Assembly (NCBI GenBank): GCA_020342235.1
Contig: CP073217.1
Coordinates: 310,001-374,000, forward strand
Direction: 5' to 3'
Source of the DNA: Saccharomycopsis phalli
Taxonomy: Eukaryota; Ascomycota; Saccharomycetes; Ascoideales; Saccharomycopsidaceae
DNA: 64,000 nucleotides
Part shown: positions 29,707-40,002 of the stretch, one piece after another
Numbering within the stretch: position 1 is the stretch's first letter
Layout: each line of letters starts with the position of its first letter
The notes under the pieces: model-generated
Databases searched by the model: none
What the model saw: the letters and a program-made list of their open reading frames with translations, nothing else
What the model was told of the DNA's origin: nothing
Position numbers and translations under genes: made by a program

Positions 29707-30588
29707 ATGGAAGAGTACCTCAATTTCGAAACGCCAATGGACGGCTCAGGAAGAATCCGCCAAGGTGAACAGACAAACTACAGCTACAACTCACCGCAGA
29801 ATATCCAGTTTTCCGATGACGTTGCCTCCAACGTGCTAGGCATGCTCGACAACAAAATATACATGGAAAACCAGTCGGCCGCGTTTGATCCCGCGCAGTT
29901 CTTGGATATTGACAACAAACCCGAGAAAACCGACACAAAGTTCGACGCCCTGGCGTACTTGGATGACTCTCTCAGCCAGGTATTGTACCAGGACCAGACC
30001 AGTAACTTGTCGGACTTTTTGACCAACCAGTACTTCTCCCCCACAACTAAACCAAAGGTCGCTACCCCTAGCCAGCTGACTTATTTCGGCGGAACCGGAG
30101 CCCTGGCGCTCTCTCCCTCATCATTTGGCGAGTCTTATGCGTCGCTCAAATCCCCAGTCGCGATTTCTCTCGCTCATTCCAACAGCAATACCGGGTCGCT
30201 CACCCCCCTGGTCCGGCTGCCGAGTAACCAGGTCCACCTGCTTCCGAAACAGCCGCTTTCTCGCGAGGAAAAATTGAAGCGTCGCCGTGAGTTCCATAAT
30301 GCAGTCGAGCGTCGGCGCCGTGATCACATCAAGGACCGTATCAAGGATCTCAGCAAGTTGGTGCCTCCGATGATGCTTCTTTACGACGACCATGGTAAGC
30401 AGATGAAACCAAACAAGGCCACCACGTTGACCAAGACCGTTGAATATGTTGCTGCGTTGAACCGAGTCATTGAGGGCCAGAAGAGGCGCAGAGAGGAGAT
30501 TCTTGCCCAGATTATCGAGCTCCATGGGCAGGGCGACATGTATGACGGTATGCAGGAGTTGGATGGGTTTTTCAAAGCAAATCCTTAG
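29707..30588 (+). CDS. bHLH-leucine-zipper transcription factor, Rtg3-like, 293 aa
   Basis: The frame is open slightly upstream but 29707 is the first ATG (MEEYLNFETPMDG). The N-terminal two thirds are low-complexity and acidic, typical of activation regions. The bHLH is at about residues 190-262: KRRREFHNAVERRRRDHI with the E-box-reading His-Glu-Arg pattern, then IKDRIKDLSKLVPP, a loop of about 18 residues and KATTLTKTVEYVAALNRVI, continuing into a short coiled coil. FHNAVERRRR plus KDLSKLVPP resembles yeast Rtg3, the retrograde-response factor. Rtg3 is normally longer and pairs with Rtg1, so orthology is likely but not certain; another bHLH-Zip factor is the alternative. Confidence 0.78.
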   Translation: MEEYLNFETPMDGSGRIRQGEQTNYSYNSPQNIQFSDDVASNVLGMLDNKIYMENQSAAFDPAQFLDIDNKPEKTDTKFDALAYLDDSLSQVLYQDQTSNLSDFLTNQYFSPTTKPKVATPSQLTYFGGTGALALSPSSFGESYASLKSPVAISLAHSNSNTGSLTPLVRLPSNQVHLLPKQPLSREEKLKRRREFHNAVERRRRDHIKDRIKDLSKLVPPMMLLYDDHGKQMKPNKATTLTKTVEYVAALNRVIEGQKRRREEILAQIIELHGQGDMYDGMQELDGFFKANP

Positions 30589-32610
30589 TGCGGGGTATGT
30601 TCCGGAGACTGGGAAACTGATTTCCGATACTGAAGCTGGTACACTGATATTCCGGCTACTCTTGGACAGACTATGCTTGCTTAGAACTGGTTTGGTTGAC
30701 TGTGCTTGGATTGACTGTGCTTGGATTGACTGTGCTTGTTGCTTCAGACAATCTTTTGACTTTTACTTCTGGACGCCTATAATACCTCGTTGATCGTGTC
30801 GTGCAATGATTGATATGCTGCACTAGGTTGCACATTTACAATTCGACAAATTTTGGCATCCGACAGTTGAGAAATTTAGGAAGCCGGCTTCTAAGCTACG
30901 CTAAATATTCTCGTTTGTCGAGACTGGTACTTGCAAAGTTGACTAATGGTACTGCAAAGCTGACTAATTGGTCTTATCGGGAAAGTACTACTTGGTAACA
31001 CCTGGTTTTGCTCTATCGTCGTTCCACTGGATGATTAACCATCAAATAGTCGTGCACGGTTTATTCCGACTCCCAGTTTTTATCTCTACATTCGGTATTG
31101 CCAATCGTTTAGCTTGCCGTTCAAGTATTTAATCTAACTGTGTTTTGTACGTTTAACTTGTTTCTTTAATGACTGTTTATCCGTAGATATATCGTTTACC
31201 AGATATGGTGCTTTACAGTATGAATTATACAAATCGCCAATCTGTCACACTAGTAAATATCACTGGGAGTGTTTTTCCATTGAGTTAGCTCAGATGAATC
31301 AATGTCATACCTGATGGTAAATCTTCATGGTGCTTTACACTGGTAGATGATAGATATCAAGAAAATATATTAAGCACACAGGGGTACACAATATTTTATG
31401 TTTGAGATAATTAATATAACGTGCAAACCATCTCTTTTTATACCCATACCCTCCAGTCCCGTGGCTGAGTCATTGTGGCTGATTTATGTTTCTTGGAGAT
31501 GTAGATCTTTTCAGGTTAAATAGCTATTATTGATCGACACCTTAGACAGTCTAACCACTGACTTTTGGTTTACCTTTGTATCATATTGCGTGTCAAGTTT
31601 GAACGTTTTCTGTTCTATCCTTGGCCTCTACCCTGGCTATACTAGCTTAGATCTACCTCTACCCTAAGTTTACTTCTAGCTTAGATCTACTTCTACTTTA
31701 GCTCTACTTTTAGCTTCATCATTCTATAATGACTTAGACCAGCAACTTAGTTTCATACAGTGCGGCGGATTTTCAAGATAATATTCTCATCACCGGAATC
31801 CATAAATAATTACAACGAGAACCAGCAATTGATATATTGGCAGACAAGCTTTGCGTTATTGAGTTATAAACAAGATGTCATCTTTTATGATTGGAATTCT
31901 GACCCACATTCACCAAGTAAACAGCTCGAGTCACACTTCATGATGGCACCACCTAGTATCAGAGGGTTAATACTTCATATTGATACTTTAAACTGATTCT
32001 TCGGATTATATAGATTACATCATTGGTTGTAATATAATAAGATACAATCTCTTCACTGCATTAGCGTTGAAATGTGTTCTGGACCTACAAGTATTGACAA
32101 AATAACAGAGACAAAGCCTACGGTAAACAAGATATATACATTGTCACTTGCTCAATACCGCCTATTTCTCAATCACACATATAGCTAGACACATTGAGTA
32201 ATCAATCAGGTATATTTTAACCTCTTATCAACTCGTAACCCAGTTACTACATTACGGCTACCATGGTACGAAGGTACGTAAAATTGACAGAAATGAATTT
32301 CTGACCGTCAAGGAGATTTATATCAACAAAATTTGCTCATCACAATGGCGTAAACTGCAATAGGTGTCTAAGAAATATGATGCATTTTGATGACGGTCGT
32401 GCCGATCTGAGATTAATTGGGCTATTTCGACTGTCGCGCAATCTCAGGAAACTAAACAACCGGCTGCACAGCAGGATATACATAATATGCTTGTTATACA
32501 CTGACTTAGAAGGTGCGCGATTTTGTGAATAATCTCAACAGTCGTAGTTAATAATTTTGAAACCAAGAATTTGATTATGATAGATAATAGAAAAAATCCG
32601 TCACAGAAAT
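30589..32610. other. 2-kb spacer upstream of the tRNA gene
   Basis: No gene recognised. Short repeats include three copies of GACTGTGCTTGGATT near 30699-30741 and AGATCTACTTCTA-like repeats at 31648-31715. Confidence 0.5.
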
Positions 32611-32683
32611 GACCCCTTGGCGTAGAGGTTAACGCGTTTGCTTCACACGCAAAAGGTCCCGAGTTCGAACCTCGGAGGGGTCA
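32611..32683 (+). tRNA. tRNA-Val, anticodon CAC
   Basis: A complete 73-nt cloverleaf without intron. Acceptor GACCCCT pairs with AGGGGTC, discriminator A; D-arm GCG/CGC; anticodon stem TTTGC/GCAAA with loop TTCACAC (anticodon CAC); T-arm CCGAG-TTCGAAC-CTCGG. A T-rich terminator (TTATTTTT) follows directly. All stems are perfect. Confidence 0.97.
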
Positions 32684-33002
32684 GTTATTTTTGCCAATTT
32701 AAGAGTTGGACGAGAGGTATAATATTATTTTACTGTACGACCAAGGACAGTGACAGTTAATGGTTAACTAGGTACTAGCCTACCACAGCACCATGTAGCT
32801 GAAAGAAATCACTGCAACAGAGATAACAACTTCTGGCTAGCACTTGTGCAAGTGCAATATAAAGAGCATTGGGTAGATGAGTATAGCCGAGTAGAATAAT
32901 GAGTATAACCACATTTCAAGAAGGTGACTGTTTGGAGGTATACTTTGTAGAATTTCTCAGAGTAAGGAGATAGTCTGTCAAAGATTACATAGATTAAGGA
33001 GA

Positions 33003-33344
33003 GAAAATGACGTCATACGAAGTATGATACAAGAATATTGTCACGTGATAAGTGGAATGAGCAGCATGGGAAGCATGGACGTCGATCTATGGTGATGTGC
33101 AGTATGACTCCGCCACAACACAGGGGACACGTATATGTGAGAGATGCAGTTATAAAAGATAGTAGTTTAGACCTGAAGATCTTTAGTTCAAAATAAATAT
33201 AGTATACGTTTGTAAGATAGCCCGGCACTATCAATAATACCTCGTATCTTACTGAGCTCACTACTACTATTACTTATTATTTATTTATTACTACTAGTGC
33301 AAGGTCCCCATCAGAGAAGAGACAACACTAAGTACGTCAGAAAA
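33003..33344 (-). mobile_element. solo LTR with 5-bp target duplication
   Basis: The 332-bp LTR at 33008-33339 starts TGACGTCATACG and ends AAGTACGTCA. It is flanked on both sides by GAAAA (33003-33007 and 33340-33344). It differs from the LTR at 699-1030 at only about two positions and lies in the opposite orientation to it on the plus strand. It is what remains after recombination between the two LTRs of a full element, and is young by its near-identity. It sits 324 bp downstream of tRNA-Val. The chosen strand label is nominal: the LTR reads 33008 to 33339 in the sense in which the left-edge element reads on its minus strand. Confidence 0.93.
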
Positions 33345-34792
33345 TAGCTAGAACAGTAACAAGAAGATGAATTATCTATAAGTGGGCAAGGATGCCATAA
33401 GGAAAAGTGCTTGATTAGGACATACCTTGAAAGTCTGTTTTTGGAACCGGAGAGCAAGACAGAATTCGCGCAACGTTGATGCCGGCTTTGTATCTATTTC
33501 ATGATGGATTAGTACTCTTTGAACGGCAGGAGCTCATTAATCCAAAGTAGTCTACCTTCGGTCCCCTACATGATGCTACGGCAACGCAATCCATGTGACG
33601 GAAAAGTTACAGCTAATCTCAAGAGCCTCGGTAGAACCTAAACGGGTACTTGGAAAATTAGTAATTTGGTGGCATATTCTCACAAAACCAGGACCTCATG
33701 CAATGCCAAAGTAACCGTCAAATAATAGAATGACCCTATTGCAACGCTCGTGAATTTACTGTCCTAACCATTGACTCAAGAACAGATTTTCAAAGATTAG
33801 TTGGGAGATTTTATGTGTTGCGGAGTTTTCCTCCCAACTGGCGGCAACGTCATTGGTCTAGCTGGTGTAGTTTCAATTTGGGAGCATAGTATAGCTATCA
33901 CCTTAATAAATATTATTACAATCTCAATTGTATAGAGCTCTTGGTCAAATTCTATTGCAAATTGAAATATAAACTCCAATGGAATATACTAAAGTCTTTG
34001 CCAATTTTGTCCACAATCTTGGTTTACTAGATGTTGGAAATGATTCTTTTTATGATTCGGCAGCCAACTTGGAAAAATAGCGAATCAACAAAATTCGAAT
34101 GAAAAACTGTTACAAATATGACTCAGACGTAGCCATGGTGTCTCGCCCTTGTTGCGATGTTATGGAAAAAAGGATATACTTATTCAGCTAATGTAGATTG
34201 CGATACACGAGTAAACTGCCGTACATTGCAATGAGGCGAGTTTTATTTGTAAAGTGGTGAAAAACTTGTGCTCTAGTTGTGGGGGATTGTTGAACCTGGG
34301 AAGCTGGGATTGCAGTCTGGTTAAATTGTTAGTGCTTGACACCAAGCCTTTCCAATGGAGGTCGACTATGATTGAGGACGGTGCCGCTATGTGATTGTCA
34401 AAAGAAAACTCTACGACAGAGATGAAAAAATTTTGACTAGTGCTGGTAAAAATGTTGAGAAATGGGCATTGGAGCAGCACTGATCTTTTGCCTAGGGCAT
34501 TGGAGAAGACTGGTGTTTATGATTGGCGACTATGATTGACTACTCTAAATTAACAACTATGATTGACTACTGTAAGTGACTACTGCAATTGAGTTATTCT
34601 AGACAGCTATTTGAGGTGACGGGTCTTTAATGTTACCGTGCTTCTGAGTGAAACAATCCATAACCGTCGGCTACAATAGCTAAATATAGAATACTCCTCT
34701 AATGTACTCGTGATATATGATGTGATTCGAGTAATTGGTATAATCGAAGTAATCGGTGTTTAGTATTGGTGTTGGTGTTGGGTATATGTGAT
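33345..34792. other. spacer upstream of SEA4
   Basis: No gene or mobile element recognised. Short repeats GACTATGATTGACTACT occur near 34526-34590. It presumably includes the SEA4 promoter. Confidence 0.5.
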
Positions 34793-37513
34793 ATGGCTGA
34801 GGACATCGCCCATAACCCGTACATAACGCGGACTCCTTTCCAACTCACCATGGCTACTATTCACACGGCAACCGGCTGGAACCAGCCTGGAAAACAGCAC
34901 TTTATTTCCATTGGCACGAATTGCAAGCATGTGACGCTCCACAGCTGCGAGCAGACGGACGAGGTCAAGGAGCAGAACTTCAAGCTGTTTATGCTCGACA
35001 TCAACGCAGTGAGCCACAGTCCAAGCCAATATGGGCTAGTAGCAGCCAACGACAAGCATCCGAATCTCTTTGACATTACCAATGCAGAGCTCGAGCCCGT
35101 GGTGTTGAAAGCCAACGGACTGCGTGTATCGAGCTGCCTTGAGTTTTCAATCGACGGCCGACTTGCTGTGGGGTTGGAGAAGCACAAGAACCATCACGGA
35201 TTGCACGTGTACGACAGCCCGGTCCAGTCTCCGAGCTACCGGGGCTTTCTCCACGGTGAGCACGTGCACGCGGTCGCGTTTGTGGCTCCTGATTCGGTTC
35301 TCGCTGGTGTTCTGGGCGTGGTCAAGGAGTTGGATCTTCGGGCGAGTTCACGGAGCACCAGTGCGTCGGTTTCCACGCCGTATGTCGGGCAGATTCGCGT
35401 GGGGCCGACCGAAAATTTCTTCAGTGCTATCAGCGACAAGGACGGCGGAATCGCGGTGTTTGACCGGCGGAAACTCACAGGACCGGTGGTGGAACTTCTG
35501 CACGTGTTCCGGGGTGACGTCTACTCGAAGAAAAACATTGTCCCGTGCTACAGATGGACACGCCGCGACCTCATGACGTTGCACCTGCCGTCCCGCGCTG
35601 ATTCCCTCGTTAAAAAATGGTCCTTTGGTGCCCACGAGCGGCCAGGAGACTTGTTTGTCGCCGACTCGTATGACGTCGCCAGTGCAGGCAGAGTAGTGTC
35701 TTTTGACTCGTCTGACGACGCCCTTGTGCTCCTCAGCATGTCAGGAAAGGTTTCGCGGTTCCATCCAGCCGGAGGACGAAGCACCGTGCGATTTAGCAAC
35801 CACAACCTGCTTCTCGTGTCCCAAGGAACCACTTTGGCGACCCAGACCAACCCGCCCGAAGACACGCCCGACGAGTCACGTGACGCGCTCGCGGCGGATA
35901 TTGCGGCGGTGATGCGGCTTCGCGCGGACCGTGGGTACGGGCTCACAGACTTGTATGGGAACTCGGACCTGTTTAGCAAGTTCAACAAGCATTTCCGCCA
36001 GGAGCACAGCTATATCAGCTCAAACTACGAGCAGCTCCGGATCTGCTGGAAATGGCTTTACCATGCCAACAAAAACTGTCACCAGGGGCTCACGGTGCAG
36101 AACGGCCTTGACATTAGTTATGAGGGAATCTACAACTTGTGGACGGGAATCGACGAGATTGTCACTGATGAGCAGCGCCGGCTCAACAAGGCTGCTTTCA
36201 GACGAACGTCAGACTCGCGGGGGTTTCTTAGCACCATGGAAAAGTGTCTCAATCTCGTCCATCGGCCAGGGAAGTTGTACGTCAGCACGGTACACATCAA
36301 GACCAACAAGCCCATCCGCAGAAAGTACTGCTTGTTCAGCTGCGGATGGTACATCACCAAGAAGGAGTTTGATGTGAAAATCTCCAAGCTCATGGAGCTT
36401 GGGTTCTACGAAAAGGCCGCAGGCTTGTGCGTGTTCCAGGGCGACGTCCTCGGGGCCATTTCCATCCTCAGCAGCGCCCCAGACTCCAACGATCCGGACG
36501 TCACTGCCAAAAACTCCAAGCTTCGCATCATCGCAGCAGCAATGATGGGCTTCTACAACCGCTCGATTGATGCCGATGATGAGCAGGGCGAGCCGTTGTG
36601 GAAAGAACAGTGCCGCAAGTTGGCCATCTCGCTTGGCCTGCCGTACCTTCGTGCGATTTTCACCTACCTAACCGACAGAAACTGGCACGAGGTCTTGGAG
36701 GAGCCGGCGTTGGCTTTGAAGGAAAAGCTTCTCATTGCCTTGAAGTTCCTCCCCGACGACAAGTTGACCCAGTATTTGCAGGCAGTCACCTCCGAAGCTA
36801 TCCTCAAAGGATCCCCCGAAGGAATCATGTTGACCGGTCTCACGAAAAAGGGCATCGCCTTGCTCCAGTCCTACAATGACAGGTACACCGACATCCAGAC
36901 CGTTGCTCTCATTAGTGCATTCACAGTGCCGCGGTTCTTCAACGACTCTCGGGCCGACAATTGGATCGCTTGCTATGGCGACTTGCTCAACTCCTGGCGC
37001 ATGTTTAAGACCAGAGCAAAACTCGACATTGCCCGCCGCAAATTGTCCAAGAATTACCTCTACTCAGGCAAGTCCCCGGTGCAAAACACCAGCCTCGAGC
37101 TATTGTTTGAGGAATCAGCCTCCATCGGCCAGTCCTCGCCCTACTTCTTGCCAAAGAAACCCCGCCAGCTATACCTCAAGTGCATCCAGTGCGACAATGA
37201 CATTTCCCACCTTCTCAGACGCAGTCTGGCGTTTGCCAGAAAGCAAACAGGTCTCTTGGCCAAGGACAAGAGCACCGTGACTTGTGTGTGTGGTGCGTCC
37301 TTGCCAAAATGTGCAATCTGCCTCTATTCGCTTGGGGCTCCGATTCGCTATTCTGCGGCCAAGGAAGGCACGAGCGATTTTTTTAGGGACTGGGCGACAT
37401 TTTGTTTGAATTGTAACCATGGGATGCATTTCAAGCATGCTAATGAGTGGTTCGAGACGCATGTCGTGTGTCCTGTGCCGGATTGCAGTTGCAAGTGTAA
37501 GGACGTGAGGTGA
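34793..37513 (+). CDS. SEA4: SEA complex (SEACAT/GATOR2) subunit Sea4, MIOS orthologue, 906 aa
   Basis: A vacuole-associated subunit of the complex that relieves SEACIT inhibition of TORC1 in response to amino acids. The first in-frame ATG is 34793 (MAEDIAHNPY). Residues about 1-340 look like a WD40 propeller; a helical solenoid follows (about 360-780, with LRICWKWLYHANKNC near 420). The C-terminal zinc-binding RING-like end is diagnostic: CIQCDNDI, CVCGASLPKCAICLYSLGAP, CLNCNHGMHFKHANEWF and CPVPDCSCKCK. The PKCAICLYSLGAP and CPVxxCxCKC motifs match MIOS rather than WDR24 or WDR59. The length is close to S. cerevisiae Sea4 (1038). GC-rich third positions contrast with the AT-rich flanks. Confidence 0.9.
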   Translation: MAEDIAHNPYITRTPFQLTMATIHTATGWNQPGKQHFISIGTNCKHVTLHSCEQTDEVKEQNFKLFMLDINAVSHSPSQYGLVAANDKHPNLFDITNAELEPVVLKANGLRVSSCLEFSIDGRLAVGLEKHKNHHGLHVYDSPVQSPSYRGFLHGEHVHAVAFVAPDSVLAGVLGVVKELDLRASSRSTSASVSTPYVGQIRVGPTENFFSAISDKDGGIAVFDRRKLTGPVVELLHVFRGDVYSKKNIVPCYRWTRRDLMTLHLPSRADSLVKKWSFGAHERPGDLFVADSYDVASAGRVVSFDSSDDALVLLSMSGKVSRFHPAGGRSTVRFSNHNLLLVSQGTTLATQTNPPEDTPDESRDALAADIAAVMRLRADRGYGLTDLYGNSDLFSKFNKHFRQEHSYISSNYEQLRICWKWLYHANKNCHQGLTVQNGLDISYEGIYNLWTGIDEIVTDEQRRLNKAAFRRTSDSRGFLSTMEKCLNLVHRPGKLYVSTVHIKTNKPIRRKYCLFSCGWYITKKEFDVKISKLMELGFYEKAAGLCVFQGDVLGAISILSSAPDSNDPDVTAKNSKLRIIAAAMMGFYNRSIDADDEQGEPLWKEQCRKLAISLGLPYLRAIFTYLTDRNWHEVLEEPALALKEKLLIALKFLPDDKLTQYLQAVTSEAILKGSPEGIMLTGLTKKGIALLQSYNDRYTDIQTVALISAFTVPRFFNDSRADNWIACYGDLLNSWRMFKTRAKLDIARRKLSKNYLYSGKSPVQNTSLELLFEESASIGQSSPYFLPKKPRQLYLKCIQCDNDISHLLRRSLAFARKQTGLLAKDKSTVTCVCGASLPKCAICLYSLGAPIRYSAAKEGTSDFFRDWATFCLNCNHGMHFKHANEWFETHVVCPVPDCSCKCKDVR

Positions 37514-39205
37514 AAGGAGTAGCGAGAGAGGGTGCGAGAGAAATAAAGAGGAGGTGAAATAGCGAAAAGTAGTGAAATTAAAATACAGTGGAAAGCTGCC
37601 ATTTAAACTCACATCAATACCCTCGCAAGCTAAATTCCATCAATTGATTGTATAACAAGTCCGTTCTCGCTCCAAATGCTACAGTTTACATCATGCTCAC
37701 CAGTTGCTTTAGCATGTAAATGTAAATTGTATAAATTATACACCAATTCTTTACTCAATTAATTAGTACTCTCTAATTGTGCTGAATAACTGAATGGCCA
37801 AGTTTTCATTCTCACCTTTGCAACCCGTTCAAGGCTCAATACCAGTCAGTTTTTGATTATACAAACTTAAGGCCCATAATTGTTTTATTGCCTTGGGTCA
37901 GTGGGTCAGTCATCTTGGTTATGCTGATTCAAGTATTATTCTATAGACACTCATTACAAGACCACCTGTTTATACAATGGAGCATATACGGTAAAATATT
38001 CTGTAATAAGTTCGTACCTACCTTGATTATTTCTGATACAAGACTCAAACTCCTACAATTTCTATTATATATTTACAAAAAACACATTCCCTAGACCATC
38101 TGACGCAGCTTTAGGAGATCCGTACCGGTCATCTTGGTTTCTCTTTCCGGGCTACTCGCCACTATACAAATCCCGCCTTGTTCCCAAATAATCCAAGCGA
38201 ACATATTTAGCAATCTTATCAACAAGTATCTTAGTTATTATATTACATATTCCGTCATGTAGTTATTTTCAAAACTGTAAAACGGCCCAGTTCTTGGTTC
38301 ATCACATTCTCCCTGACTTGAAATTACCATATCTCCCAATAAATGTGCTCATATTTAGAAGTTTTGCTTCGCTTTTTCCATTATGCTTCTATTCTTATCC
38401 TGCCGAGATAACCATATTGAAAGAAAAAACAAACACCAAAGGATTGGTTCTTTTCTTTCAAAAGTCTCATTTCCATGTATAACTAGTCTCACTTTTGAAT
38501 AGTCAAGTGAATAAGCAAAAACAATAAGAGTCCCAAGTAAATGCCCAAGTTAATAGGCATCATTTAAATACACAGATATCCAGTAATCAGTAGCTGCTTC
38601 CAGTGATCCAGCCAAGTTCATTCTCTTTTTATCACTTCATTGTCCTATCACAATTTCGGTGATTTAGCGGCGATTTTACCATCAAAATTGAATCAACAAT
38701 CTAGAAAATAGCAAATAGCCCTCAAATGCTCGTCACACTTGCACTAGCCAGAAGTTTTTCCCAATGAGAGTATTGACAACATATCGTCGCTGTCGAGGTT
38801 AGGCTAGCACCTAGTTTATCATTGAGGCGCAGTCCTTGAAGAATAAAATTCCCAAAGTGCTATAGCCTTGGATGATGTTGTTATTATATTATTATCATCA
38901 AAATTGATTGTAGAGAATGAAGTATAGGTACATATTCTTAATGGCAGATAATTGAATAGTGTTGTAATTGAGCCAACTGGTGGTATCTACTGCCAAAGAC
39001 AAGCCTCTACTCTCCAAACCCTTTGGCGGTTCAAAGAAAATTTTAATCTTAATCAGGAAACAATAGGCAAAGGACTCACAGCCAGAGCGTCAGCTTGCCG
39101 CCTCTTTACAGACGCCAAAGCAATTCACTTGTAGGATTCTACAAAATCTCTGGATAAGTAGATGATAACTGTTTCACTGCATCACAAGAAGGGGCCGAAC
39201 AGGTA
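37514..39205. other. spacer downstream of SEA4
   Basis: A 3' spacer without a recognised gene. It is AT-rich with no obvious repeat. Confidence 0.5.
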
Positions 39206-39415
39206 GTACTTGGGGTGAGATACCATAGTTCTGAGTCATTTCTCTTTAACAGTTTCTTGAAGATCAAGTTGAAAGTTTTTATCCCAAAACGGTTTGTCTC
39301 GACTTTAAATTTAGCGGCGCCGTCCTTGTTTTTATAACGCGAAATATCAATCTCGCTTGTTTAGGGAAGTCTAGTATAGCAATAGAAGTGAATAAACATT
39401 GTTATTATTATATTA
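39206..39415 (+). mobile_element. SINE-like repeat copy (3' body and tail)
   Basis: Contains the shared body GAAAGTTTTT..., TAGCGGCGCCGTCCTTG, the segment GCGAAATATCAATCTCG, AGTCTAGTATAGCAATAG and a tail AATAAACATTGTTATTATTA. These match the SINE at 60701-61017 and the copy ending at about 54495. A tRNA-like head was not recognised, so the 5' end is uncertain. Confidence 0.6.
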
Positions 39416-40002
39416 AGCAAGATAAATGCATAATCAAGTCATACATTCGTGAACATGAATCTATCAATTTGTAATTGAAGGGATGTTTACCTTTCTTTTT
39501 ATATCTGCAGATACTTTTCTTGTCAATCATGTTATATTTCTCATTTAAAACTATTTTGGAAGATACGAGATGGCCAAGGACGGTAACTTGAATATACAAA
39601 TACCAATTTCCACTTCCAATTACCATTCTCACTTCCAATTACCAATATCACTCCAGAACAAATATCCAGACTTGAATAGACAGGCAGACATGCTTTAGAT
39701 AATTACCAACTTGTATCTTGTCGTTGGACAACGTGGTATAACAACAAAGATACGTGTGAAAATAGTTGGATATTCACTCGACCATTCCAAGAAAGGTAGA
39801 CTATTTATAGTGGTAAAAAAGATGGAACAAAGAGACTTGTCAAATATTTGACAATGGTCCGTGACTTGTAAATGGTTGGACATGTCGTGTAGATATCCAG
39901 TTGCCATCATTGTGCATGGATAGGAATAGGCATGGACTTGTAAGAATTTACACATCCCATAAATTGCAATAATCACACTTATTCATTCACTTCTTCATTC
40001 AC
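39416..40002. other. 3' spacer of NTO1
   Basis: No gene. Short direct repeats CACTTCCAATTACCA occur near 39610-39650. Confidence 0.5.
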
